The notes under the pieces were generated by a model. The model made no database searches and was not told where the DNA came from. It saw only the letters and a program-made list of their open reading frames with translations. Of a stretch of DNA of 64,000 bases, positions 39,859-48,003 are shown piece by piece. Within the stretch, counting starts at the first letter, position 1, and each line of letters begins with the position of its first letter. The stretch is taken from positions 4,030,001 through 4,094,000 of the forward strand of contig NZ_CP072203.1 in NCBI RefSeq assembly GCF_017654315.1, written 5' to 3'. Source of the DNA: Gordonia polyisoprenivorans. GTDB lineage: Bacteria > Actinomycetota > Actinomycetes > Mycobacteriales > Mycobacteriaceae. Both the position numbers and the translations under genes were made by a program.

Positions 39859-41183
39859 CGTCCCCCTCCCGAGGTGCCGGCCTGGGATGCGGTGCCGGTT
39901 TGGGTCGAGACCGACTGCACCAGCGGGCCGAGCATCAGGGTGTCGGCCGCGTTGGGCGCACGATCGAGTGCGGCGGTCAGCGTCTGGTTGTCGGCGCCGG
40001 TGGTGACCATGCCCGCCGGCGACATCCGCCGCATCCCGTCGGACGGATAGATCATCAGCGGACCCGAACTCGTCGGTCCGGTGCCGGTGCCCGGACCAAC
40101 ACATCCGGGACCACGCAGCTGACCGTAGGGCCCGCCGTTGTACACGGGACAGTTCTGGCGGGTGTAGCGCTGGAAGGCACTGAAACTCACGCCGATGTTG
40201 AGCTGGGCGTGCCCGTTGACGCCGGTGAAGACCGTGAGGACCTTGGCCGCGAGATTGTTCAGTGCACTCAGCGCCTGCGGCAACGCATTCGGCTCGTAGA
40301 CCGCCGCGCCGAGCAGGGTGTTGGTGTCGGCGACGATGCGTTTGCCGCCGTCGCCGTTGGCCGCGAACAGTGCCTGCACCTCGTCGGTCAGGCCCTGCGC
40401 CGCCGAGAGCAACGCGGTCAGGTCGTCCCGCGACTGCGCGATGGTCATCGCCGGGATCACGCTGCGGCCCAAGGTGTCCAACAGCTGCGGTGCGGATCGC
40501 GACAGGCCCTGTACGGACTGGTTGAAGTTGTCGAATCCGGACGGCGCACCCGGGGGGAACTGCGCGTTGATGGTGTCGAAATAGTTCTGCAGGACGCCGA
40601 CGAACAGACCGAAGGTGGTCCCGCCGCCGCGCAGTGCGTCGGCGATGGTGCCGAGGACACCGGCGAGTTGCTCCGGTGGCACGGCCTGCAGCAGTGTCCG
40701 CAGCTGGTTCTGCGCGTCCTGCAGTTTGATCGTCTGTAGCGATCGGTCCGCGGGGATGGACGCTCCCGCCGGGAGATGGTCGGCAGACGGATGGTCCGGT
40801 TGCACCAGCTCGACGGCGTTCACACCGAAGAGGTTGGAGGGCACCGTGCGCGCGGTGACGTTGGCCGGGATGCCCTCGGACTGTGCCGGGGTGATGTCCA
40901 TGTCGACCTGGCGCAGGTTCACCCCGGACTGGCCCGGCTCGTCGGTGAGTGCGACGTTCTTGACCGACCCGACGATGAGGCCGTTGTAGCGGACATCGGC
41001 ACCCGAGGTCAGGCCGTCACCGACGTCGGTGAGTTTGGCGTTGACCGCGACGGTGGAGCTGAACACGCCCTGATACCGCATGAACAGCAGCACGAACAGG
41101 ATCACCAGAACGATCAGGAATGCACTGCCGCGCAACACATATTGCACCAGTGAAGGGTTACGGCCGTCGGTGGCTATCAGCAT
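39855..41183 (-). CDS. mceA: Mce-family protein MceA
   Basis: A 442-residue first Mce subunit. N-terminal anchor about residues 18-36, Mce domain (VNAKLTDVGDGLTSGADVRYNGLIVGSVKNV), ARTVPSNLFGVNAVELV, and a helical region. The C-terminal part has QNCPVYNGGPYGQLRGPGCVGPG, a Cys/Gly segment common in MceA. Starts ten bases after yrbEB. The ligand cannot be read from sequence. Confidence 0.9.
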   Translation of the reverse strand: MLIATDGRNPSLVQYVLRGSAFLIVLVILFVLLFMRYQGVFSSTVAVNAKLTDVGDGLTSGADVRYNGLIVGSVKNVALTDEPGQSGVNLRQVDMDITPAQSEGIPANVTARTVPSNLFGVNAVELVQPDHPSADHLPAGASIPADRSLQTIKLQDAQNQLRTLLQAVPPEQLAGVLGTIADALRGGGTTFGLFVGVLQNYFDTINAQFPPGAPSGFDNFNQSVQGLSRSAPQLLDTLGRSVIPAMTIAQSRDDLTALLSAAQGLTDEVQALFAANGDGGKRIVADTNTLLGAAVYEPNALPQALSALNNLAAKVLTVFTGVNGHAQLNIGVSFSAFQRYTRQNCPVYNGGPYGQLRGPGCVGPGTGTGPTSSGPLMIYPSDGMRRMSPAGMVTTGADNQTLTAALDRAPNAADTLMLGPLVQSVSTQTGTASQAGTSGGGR

Positions 41184-41192
41184 GGCTGCCCC

Positions 41193-42059
41193 TCACCCCG
41201 AGATCTTGATGCCGGGCGATGTTCCCCAGAACACCAGCGTCATGACCAGATTCGCGAAGACGATGACGATGATCGCCAGCCGGATCGCGTGTCCGGCGGC
41301 CACCCCGACGCCTTCGGGCCCGCCGGAGGCGAAGTACCCGTAGTAGCACTGGATGAAGGTGGTCAACAGCACGAAGACGATCACCTTGATGAACGAATAC
41401 ACCATGTCGCTCGACAGCAGAAAGGCGTTGAAGTAGGCGAGATAGTTACCCGGGCCCTGGCCACTCTGCACCTGGAACATGACCTGGCACGCAAGGTAAT
41501 TCGCGGCCAGTGAGACCGAGTACAGCGGCACGATCGCCAGCACCGCCGCCGACATCCGGGTGGTCACCAGATACGGCAGGGGTCGGATCGCGATGGATTC
41601 CAGCGCGTCGATCTCCTCACTGATCCGCATCGACCCGAGCTGCGCGGTGAACCGGCAGCCCGACTGCGCGGTGAACGCGGTCGCCGCCAGCAGAGGCGCG
41701 ATCTCACGGGTCGTCGCGAATGCCGACAGGCCGCCGGTCACCGGTGACATCCCGAGGAGGTTCAGTGCGGTGTAGCCCTCGATGCCGACGGTCGCCCCGC
41801 CCATGACGCCGAGGATGACCATGACGCCGACGGTGCCGCCGCCGACCACGATCGCGCCGTTGCCCCACGCGACGTCGGCGAGCAGACGCCAGACCTCTTT
41901 GCGGTAGTGGGTGAACGCGATGGGCACCGAACCGATCGACCGGACCAGGAAGGTGATGAGGTGTCCCATACGCGCCAGCGCGTCGCGCGGCCCGCGGTAG
42001 ACGCCCTTGGCGGCCTCGACGGGCCGGAGTACGGGCGGGACGTACCGGGATGCGGCCAT
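41193..42059 (-). CDS. yrbEB: YrbE/MlaE-type permease subunit B
   Basis: A 288-residue integral membrane protein of the MlaE permease family, half of the inner-membrane channel of a Mce system. Five or six hydrophobic segments are visible, with the family motif LGSMRISEEIDALESIAIRPLPYLV in the cytoplasmic coupling region that would meet the Mkl/MceG ATPase (not in this window). One base separates its start from the yrbEA stop. Confidence 0.92.
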   Translation of the reverse strand: MAASRYVPPVLRPVEAAKGVYRGPRDALARMGHLITFLVRSIGSVPIAFTHYRKEVWRLLADVAWGNGAIVVGGGTVGVMVILGVMGGATVGIEGYTALNLLGMSPVTGGLSAFATTREIAPLLAATAFTAQSGCRFTAQLGSMRISEEIDALESIAIRPLPYLVTTRMSAAVLAIVPLYSVSLAANYLACQVMFQVQSGQGPGNYLAYFNAFLLSSDMVYSFIKVIVFVLLTTFIQCYYGYFASGGPEGVGVAAGHAIRLAIIVIVFANLVMTLVFWGTSPGIKISG

Positions 42060-42060
42060 C

Positions 42061-42924
42061 TCACACCACCTTTGCCGGGACGACGATGGCGAACAACTGG
42101 GTGAGCACCACGTTGACGGTGAACAGCAACAGCACCGAATTGACCACCGCGGCGTTCACCGAGTTGGCCACCCCGGCGGGCCCACCCTTGGTGTTGAGTC
42201 CGCGGTCACAGGCGACGATGGCCACGATGGCACCGAACATGACCGATTTGATCAGGGCGAACAGCAGGTCCGAGACGGAGGCGAAGGAGGCGAAGGTGCC
42301 GGTGTAGCTACCGGGGGTGCCGCCCTGGAAGTAGACGTTGAACGCGTAACCGGTGATGAAGCCGACGAAACACACGAAGCCGCAGAGCAGGAAGCTGACG
42401 ACCATGGTCGCGAGCAGGCGCGGTGAGATCAGTCGCTGAACGGGGTTCACGCCCATCACCCGCATCGCGTCGATCTCATCGCGGATGGTGCGGGAACCGA
42501 GGTCGGCGGCGATCGCCGAGCCGACCGCACCGGCGAGCAACAGCGAGGTGACCAACGGTGCGCCCTGCCGGATGACACCGAGTCCGGTGGCGGCACCGGA
42601 GAACGACGTCGCACCGATCTGACCGGCGATGTTGGACACCTGGATCGACACGATCACCCCGATCGGGATGGCGACCAGGAAGGTGGGAAACACCGAGGTG
42701 CTCGACATGAAGGCGCACTGGCGGATGAACTCGCCGAACGGGAAGCGGCGCTTGAGGATGTCCTCGATCAGGACCTTGAACACCTCGACGAACATCGCGA
42801 GCTGACGACCGAAGGTCTCGAAGCTCGCCACGATGTGTTCGCGAAACCATTTGCGCATCCCCCCGGGCTTGCGCGTCCCTGTTGCCTCGTCCGCCGAGGC
42901 CACTGCATCAGTGCTGCTCAACAC
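42061..42924 (-). CDS. yrbEA: YrbE/MlaE-type permease subunit A
   Basis: A 287-residue MlaE-family permease, first gene of the mce operon. The coupling-helix motif LGSRTIRDEIDAMRVMGVNPVQRLISPRLLA is intact, and QGGTPGSYTGTFASF is typical of YrbEA. Start GTG 42922-42924 leaves a 23-residue polar leader before MRKWFREHI; a later ATG (M23) is possible. The promoter should be in 42925-43118, shared with the divergent treZ. Confidence 0.92.
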   Translation of the reverse strand: MLSSTDAVASADEATGTRKPGGMRKWFREHIVASFETFGRQLAMFVEVFKVLIEDILKRRFPFGEFIRQCAFMSSTSVFPTFLVAIPIGVIVSIQVSNIAGQIGATSFSGAATGLGVIRQGAPLVTSLLLAGAVGSAIAADLGSRTIRDEIDAMRVMGVNPVQRLISPRLLATMVVSFLLCGFVCFVGFITGYAFNVYFQGGTPGSYTGTFASFASVSDLLFALIKSVMFGAIVAIVACDRGLNTKGGPAGVANSVNAAVVNSVLLLFTVNVVLTQLFAIVVPAKVV

Positions 42925-43003
42925 CCGTCCCTGCGTCGTCTGTCATCCGTCGCGTGCCCCCCTGGCAGGCCTGGCCCGAAGTAATATACGGCACCGTCAA
43001 ATC

Positions 43004-43013
43004 GGCATATGCC
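43004..43013. promoter_or_regulatory. Short palindrome between mce operon and treZ
   Basis: GGCATATGCC is a perfect 10-base palindrome about 80 bases ahead of yrbEA and 105 ahead of treZ; an AT-rich AATATA lies 20 bases away at 42983-42988 and could be a minus-strand -10 (TATATT). A role as operator or promoter part is a guess from position. Confidence 0.3.
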
Positions 43014-43118
43014 CTGGGTCACACCCGGCGTGGCCTGCGGCCGTGTACTCCACGCAATACGGTGGGGTGTGTGGACGAGCCTCAGGATGGTCCCCCCGAC
43101 GTGGAGGGCCACGCATGT

Positions 43119-45014
43119 GTGGGTGCCGACACAGTAACGTGGTCACGCCGCCCGGGTGAGAAGAAACACGGGAATCGTTCCAACAGAATCGATGCGACTC
43201 CCCATTCACCCCCTCGGAGCCTGGCGGACCTGCAGGTCTGGGCACCCGCGGCGTCGCGGATGCGCACCAGGGTCGTCACCCCGGCCGGCACCCGTGACCT
43301 GCCGATGATCGGCACCGATGCGCCGGGGTGGTACCGGATCGACCCGGCCGTGCTCACCACGGCGGCACTCGACGAACTCGGGTACGCCGATCCCGGCACC
43401 CTGCGATACGGATTCCTCATCGACGACGGGGAACGCGCCTTGCCCGACCCCAGGTCGGTGCGTCTGCCCGACGGTGTCCACGGTCTGTCCGCGCTTCACG
43501 TGGTGGACCCGTCGATCTGGCACGACGCGCAGTGGACCGGTCTCGACATCCGCGGCGCCGTGCTCTATGAGCTCCACATCGGCACCTTCACCCCCGAGGG
43601 AACTCTCGACTCGGCCATCGGGCGCCTCGATGATCTGGTCGATCTCGGCGTCGATGCGGTGGAGGTCATGCCGCTCAACGCCTTCAACGGTGAGTACAAC
43701 TGGGGCTACGACGGCGTCGGCTGGTATGCGGTGCACGAACCATACGGCGGCCCGGATGCCTTCGCCCGCTTCGTCGACGCCTGTCACACCCGGGGGCTGG
43801 GCGTCGTCCTCGATGTGGTCTACAACCATCTGGGGCCGTCGGGCAACTACCTCCCCGACTTCGGGCCGTACCTGGGTGCCGGTTCGACCGGCTGGGGGGC
43901 GTCGCTGAATCTCGACGGTCCGGACTCCGACGAGATACGCACCTACATCCTGCGCAACGCGCTGCGCTGGTTCGCCGAGTTCCACGTCGACGCGCTGCGG
44001 CTCGACGCGGTGCACGCCCTCGTCGATCACCGCGCCTATCCGCTGCTCGAGGCCCTCGCTGTCGGCGCCGACGCGCTCTCGGACGCGCTGGGCCGTCCGT
44101 GCTCCCTCATCGCGGAGTCCGATCTCAACGATCCGCGACTGATCCTGCCCAGAACGGTCAACGGCTGCGGGCTGACCGCTCAATGGGACGATGACATCCA
44201 TCACGCGATCCACACCGCCGTCTCCGGTGAACGACAGGGTTACTACGCGGACTTCGGCAGCCTCGAGGGTCTGTCAAAGGTGTTGCGCGGCGGCTTCTTC
44301 CACGACGGGACGTACTCGTCCTTCCGCGGCCGCCACCACGGCAGGCCGATTCCGGACACGGTGCCGACGACCGCGCTGGTGGTCTACACCTGCGACCACG
44401 ATCAGATCGGCAACCGGGCGACCGGTGATCGGCCGAGTCAGTACCTCGACCACGGGCGGCTCGCGATCAAGGCGGCCCTGGTGTTGTTGTCGCCGTTCAC
44501 CCCGATGCTGTTCATGGGTGAGGAGTGGGCCGCCGGCACGCCGTTCGCGTTCTTCACCTCCCATCCCGAGCCCGAGCTCGCCGAGGCCACCCGCAACGGC
44601 CGCAAGGCCGAATTCGCCGACCACGGTTGGGATACCGACGACATCCCCGACCCGCAGGATCCGGAGACGTTCCTGCGCTCCAAACTGAATTGGTCGGAAC
44701 CCGACACGCCGGCGCACGCCCGGGTCCGGGACTTCTACCGCGACCTGATCGCGCTGCGCAAGTCCACGGAGGCCTTCTCCCGCAGCGATTTCGCGTCCGT
44801 CGACACCGACCACGACGACAACGGGGGATGGTTCGCGATGCACCGGGGCGGTGATGCGTCCGGGCAGTGGTGGTCGGTCGTCTGCGTCCTGGCCGACGAG
44901 CCGCTCACCGTGCCCATCGACCTCGAGCCGGTGTTGTGGTGGGAGCCGGTGGAATCGGTCGACGGCGGGATACGCAGCCCCGGCCACAACGTGGTGATCG
45001 GCCGCCGCCCGTGA
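43119..45014 (+). CDS. treZ: Maltooligosyl trehalose trehalohydrolase
   Basis: About 631 residues, GH13; cleaves the terminal maltooligosyl trehalose made by TreY to free trehalose. The N-terminal beta domain begins LADLQVWAPAASRMR; ELHIGTFTPEGTLDSAI, GPSGNYLP, nucleophile in DALRLDAVHAL, acid in LIAESDLND and CDHDQIGNRATGDR follow, with FMGEEWAAGTPFAFF typical of TreZ. The start is uncertain: GTG 43119 has GGAGG 11 bases upstream; GTG 43071 would add 16 residues. It stands apart from treY and must be transcribed from the mce/treZ intergenic region. Confidence 0.93.
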   Translation: MGADTVTWSRRPGEKKHGNRSNRIDATPHSPPRSLADLQVWAPAASRMRTRVVTPAGTRDLPMIGTDAPGWYRIDPAVLTTAALDELGYADPGTLRYGFLIDDGERALPDPRSVRLPDGVHGLSALHVVDPSIWHDAQWTGLDIRGAVLYELHIGTFTPEGTLDSAIGRLDDLVDLGVDAVEVMPLNAFNGEYNWGYDGVGWYAVHEPYGGPDAFARFVDACHTRGLGVVLDVVYNHLGPSGNYLPDFGPYLGAGSTGWGASLNLDGPDSDEIRTYILRNALRWFAEFHVDALRLDAVHALVDHRAYPLLEALAVGADALSDALGRPCSLIAESDLNDPRLILPRTVNGCGLTAQWDDDIHHAIHTAVSGERQGYYADFGSLEGLSKVLRGGFFHDGTYSSFRGRHHGRPIPDTVPTTALVVYTCDHDQIGNRATGDRPSQYLDHGRLAIKAALVLLSPFTPMLFMGEEWAAGTPFAFFTSHPEPELAEATRNGRKAEFADHGWDTDDIPDPQDPETFLRSKLNWSEPDTPAHARVRDFYRDLIALRKSTEAFSRSDFASVDTDHDDNGGWFAMHRGGDASGQWWSVVCVLADEPLTVPIDLEPVLWWEPVESVDGGIRSPGHNVVIGRRP

Positions 45015-45023
45015 CCGCCACCG

Positions 45024-46424
45024 TCACGTCAGGTACTGATATGCCGGCGAATCCGGTTCGAGCCGTTCGCAATCGAGCCGCGAGCGATCCATCCGATCCA
45101 TCAGGCCGGCGAGTCCCTCACGGTCGCCGAGCTCGATGCCGACGAGTGCCGCGCCGGTCTCGCGGTTGTTGCGCTTGACGTATTCGAACAGGGTGATGTC
45201 GTCGTCGGGACCGAGGACCTCGTCGAGGAAACGCCGAAGTGCACCCGGCTCCTGCGGGAAGTCCACGAGGAAATAGTGCTTGAGCCCCTGGTGGACCAGC
45301 GAACGTTCGATGATCTCGCCGTAGCGGGAGACATCGTTGTTGCCGCCGGAGACCAGGCACACCACGACTGCGTCGTCGGGCAGCTTGAGCTGCGAGAGCC
45401 CGGTGACCGCGAGCGCCCCGGCCGGCTCGGCGATGATGCCCTCGTTCTGATAGAGCTCGAGCATCGTCGTGCAGATCGCGCCCTCGTCGACATGGGTGAT
45501 GTGCGCCGACCCGGCGGGCAACGACACCGGCTCGTCGGGCAGGACCCGAATCGCACTGTGCGCCTCGCCTTCTGCGCGGACATCGTCGAGAACCGGGTGG
45601 GCGGTGACCGATGCGTCGAGGTCGGCCATCGCGCGATGCCCCAGTGCGCCGATGCGTTTGACGGCCGCACCGTCGACGAACGGGTCGATCCGATCGAGCG
45701 TCACCGGTCCACCGGCGACCAGGGCGGCAGCCAGGGAGACGGCGCCGGTCGGCTCGACCCCGACGATGACGACCTCGCGTGACACCGACCGGAAGTAGGT
45801 GGCCATCCCGGCCAGACAACCACCACCGCCGACGGGCGCGACGACGACGTCGGGTGCGCGGCCGAGTTGATCGACGATCTCGCGGGCGATGGTACCCTGA
45901 CCCGCCGCGGTCCGCGGATCGTCGAAGGCATGAATCCAGGCAGCACCGGTGCGCAGCACGTCGGCCTGGGCCGCGGCCGCAGCCGCGTCGTAGGTGTCGC
46001 CGACCGCCAGAAGTTCCACGAAATCGCCGCCGTGCCAACGAATCCGGTCACGCTTCTGCTTCGGGGTGGTGGTCGGCACGTAGATGCGCCCGGGGGTCTG
46101 CATGGTGCGGCAGGCGTAGGCCACCCCCTGTGCGTGATTTCCCGCGCTCGCGGCAACCACCCCGCGCGAGCGCTCCTCCGGCGACAGTTGCGCCATCACG
46201 TTGAAGGCGCCGCGGATCTTGTAGGACCGAACGGTCTGCAGATCCTCCCGTTTGAGGTACACCTGCGCGCCGACGTCACGGCTGATCCGTGGCGCAGCCT
46301 CGAGCGGGGTGTGGGCGACCGCGGGCTCGATGCGTACCGCGGCAGCATCGATGGCCGCGGCCGACAACCCCGGCACCGACTCCTGCTGCGACTCATTGAC
46401 ATGCGGTGTGCTCACGGCACCCAT
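45024..46424 (-). CDS. ilvA: Threonine ammonia-lyase, biosynthetic
   Basis: A 466-residue PLP enzyme deaminating threonine to 2-oxobutanoate, the first step to isoleucine. PLP lysine in TVRSYKIRGAFN, VAASAGNHAQGVAYA, the phosphate loop VGGGGCLAGMA, and EPAGALAVTG. A C-terminal regulatory ACT-like domain of about 80 residues (FLVDFPQEPGALRRFLDEVLG) is present. ATG 46422-46424 preferred; GTG 46415 possible. It ends nine bases from treZ, convergent. A hairpin (46441-46457) lies in the 5' leader. Confidence 0.94.
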   Translation of the reverse strand: MGAVSTPHVNESQQESVPGLSAAAIDAAAVRIEPAVAHTPLEAAPRISRDVGAQVYLKREDLQTVRSYKIRGAFNVMAQLSPEERSRGVVAASAGNHAQGVAYACRTMQTPGRIYVPTTTPKQKRDRIRWHGGDFVELLAVGDTYDAAAAAAQADVLRTGAAWIHAFDDPRTAAGQGTIAREIVDQLGRAPDVVVAPVGGGGCLAGMATYFRSVSREVVIVGVEPTGAVSLAAALVAGGPVTLDRIDPFVDGAAVKRIGALGHRAMADLDASVTAHPVLDDVRAEGEAHSAIRVLPDEPVSLPAGSAHITHVDEGAICTTMLELYQNEGIIAEPAGALAVTGLSQLKLPDDAVVVCLVSGGNNDVSRYGEIIERSLVHQGLKHYFLVDFPQEPGALRRFLDEVLGPDDDITLFEYVKRNNRETGAALVGIELGDREGLAGLMDRMDRSRLDCERLEPDSPAYQYLT

Positions 46425-46440
46425 GTTCTCACCGGCAGCG

Positions 46441-46457
46441 CCGCCCGGACCGGGCGG
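46441..46457. other. Strong GC hairpin in the ilvA leader
   Basis: CCGCCCGG-A-CCGGGCGG is a perfect inverted repeat 17-33 bases upstream of the ilvA start codon. In RNA it would form a stable stem close to the ribosome site. Regulatory meaning is unknown. Confidence 0.4.
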
Positions 46458-46651
46458 GGCGGACGGCTCGATGACCCGCCGGGGACCGACACAGTGACAC
46501 TGCCACGCAATTGTCTGCGCCGCGCCGCGCCGCGCGCCTAGACTCGGGCGGAAACGCATCCACCACATGGTCGTCGGCGCGTGTCGGCAGGACTCGAAAC
46601 ACCGGTTCCGCCGTCACATCACCGATCACCACGCCTGCGGAGGGAACCCCT

Positions 46652-47653
46652 GTGCCCCTGCTCACCCGGACCCTGTTCGCCCGCCCGTACGTGCGCGGGT
46701 CTCGCCGACTTCTCGCGGCGGCCTGCGGCGGCGTGCTGACCGCCGGACTTCTCAGCGCCCTCGGTACCGCGCCGGCCCAGGCGGCGCCCGTGTGCGCCGG
46801 CGGCGGCGCACCCGCCCGGCTCGTCGGAGCGGTTCCGGGCGCGGCGCTGGAAGGGCTGACCGTCGATGCCGCCGGTCGCGCCTATGCGACCGATCTGATC
46901 AGCGGGCAGGTGTTCCGATTCGACCGGCCCGGTGCACCCGGCCGGGCGATCGCCCGTGTTCCCTCCGGTGGTGCAGGGGCGTTGGCCTGGGCTCCCGACG
47001 GCACGCTGCTCGTCGGCTACGGAGCCGACCCGCGGGTGGTCATCGGTGACGCGGTCCGCCCGGGCGCGATCGCACGCCTGGATACCCGGACGAACGTTCT
47101 GCGACCCTGGGTCGGCGGACTCTCCGCCGCCGACGGGATGGATGTGGCGGCCAACGGCACCGTGTACGCCACCAATGACTTCGGGAACCTCATCGGGCGC
47201 GTCGCACCGAACGGCGCGGTCAACGCGCAGTGGGGATCGCTGCCGAGCGCCAACGGCGCCGTCCTCGGCCGTGGCGATGGGTGGCTGTACGTGTCGCGTA
47301 CCTTCACCAATCCGGGCGTGAGCCGGATCTCGACGGCGAATCCGCGCGTCGTGCAGAGTCTGCTCACCCTCGGTGGCGCCGACGCCCTGGCGGCTCCCGA
47401 CGGTCTGACGCTCGATTCGCGGGATCGTCCGGTGGTGCCGTTCAATGCCGGTGGACAGATTGTCCGGATCACCACACCTGGATCGTATTGCGTTCTGGCC
47501 CAAGGCCTTCGACTGTCCAGTGTGCTGAGTTACGGCCGCGGGGACCGCGGCTTCGCGGCGGGCCGGCTCTACAGTGCCGGCTTCGACGGCCGGATCTATG
47601 AGATCCCGGGCGGGTTCGATGCCGGGGCGGTCGCCGCGTTCCCGGGTAGGTGA
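46652..47653 (+). CDS. Secreted SMP-30/NHL-like beta-propeller protein
   Basis: A 333-residue exported protein. An Arg-rich N-terminus and hydrophobic core (LLAAACGGVLTAGLLSAL) end in APAQA, a likely signal peptidase I site near residue 46. The mature part has repeating GLTVDAAGRAYATD, GADALAAPDGLTLDSRDRPVVPF-like blades as in SMP-30/gluconolactonase propellers. Two cysteines (PVCAGGG, SYCVLAQ) could pair. GTG 46652 has GGAGGG seven bases upstream. Function unknown; lactonase activity is not shown by the motifs. Its 3' end overlaps the small convergent gene by 58 bases. Confidence 0.75.
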   Translation: MPLLTRTLFARPYVRGSRRLLAAACGGVLTAGLLSALGTAPAQAAPVCAGGGAPARLVGAVPGAALEGLTVDAAGRAYATDLISGQVFRFDRPGAPGRAIARVPSGGAGALAWAPDGTLLVGYGADPRVVIGDAVRPGAIARLDTRTNVLRPWVGGLSAADGMDVAANGTVYATNDFGNLIGRVAPNGAVNAQWGSLPSANGAVLGRGDGWLYVSRTFTNPGVSRISTANPRVVQSLLTLGGADALAAPDGLTLDSRDRPVVPFNAGGQIVRITTPGSYCVLAQGLRLSSVLSYGRGDRGFAAGRLYSAGFDGRIYEIPGGFDAGAVAAFPGR

Positions 47654-47862
47654 CGGGCGACGAGCCACGTCGTCACCAGCGCGACGCCGGACAACCACGC
47701 GGTCAGCTCCGGGGTGAGGATCAGCAGCGAGATCAGTCCGACGACACCCGCCGCCGCGATCGCCTGCAGCTTGTGCACCGGCCACGCCACGCCCGCGACG
47801 TCGACGGTACGTACGGCGCGCACATGCTCTCGGACGGGATTCATCTCGATCATCGCGGTCAT
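47596..47862 (-). CDS. Small membrane protein, unknown
   Basis: An 88-residue protein with a polar N-terminus (MTAMIEMNPVREHVRAVRTVD) and two hydrophobic segments (about residues 32-48 and 50-68), then a short Ala/Pro tail. AGGAG lies seven bases before ATG 47860-47862. The last 58 bases overlap the 3' end of the convergent secreted-protein gene. I do not recognise the family; the good ribosome site and membrane pattern argue for a real gene. Confidence 0.6.
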   Translation of the reverse strand: MTAMIEMNPVREHVRAVRTVDVAGVAWPVHKLQAIAAAGVVGLISLLILTPELTAWLSGVALVTTWLVARHLPGNAATAPASNPPGIS

Positions 47863-47929
47863 CTGTGCACTCCTGCCGACGGTTCTTCGTTCTGCCGTGA
47901 CACCGAATATAGCATCGCCGTGACAAAAA

Positions 47930-47972
47930 GTTTCGGTGAGCCGAAACCAGGGTTTCGTGTGGCGGTTTCGTG
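47930..47972. promoter_or_regulatory. Cluster of GTTTCG boxes with a palindrome
   Basis: GTTTCGG-TGAG-CCGAAAC (47930-47947) is a perfect 7-4-7 palindrome, followed by two more GGTTTCGTGTG boxes in direct orientation (about 47951-47972). It lies 70-110 bases ahead of the small membrane gene, with TATATT (minus strand) in between at about 47907-47912. Likely an operator region; no regulator gene is adjacent. Confidence 0.45.
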
Positions 47973-48003
47973 TGACGCTGTCAGGCGATGCGACCACCTC
48001 GTC

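Noticed and set aside
33306..43118. Insertion sequence or integrase at the borders of the mce block
   Set aside because: No transposase, integrase, tRNA target or terminal repeat was seen; only 14 bases separate treY and mas.
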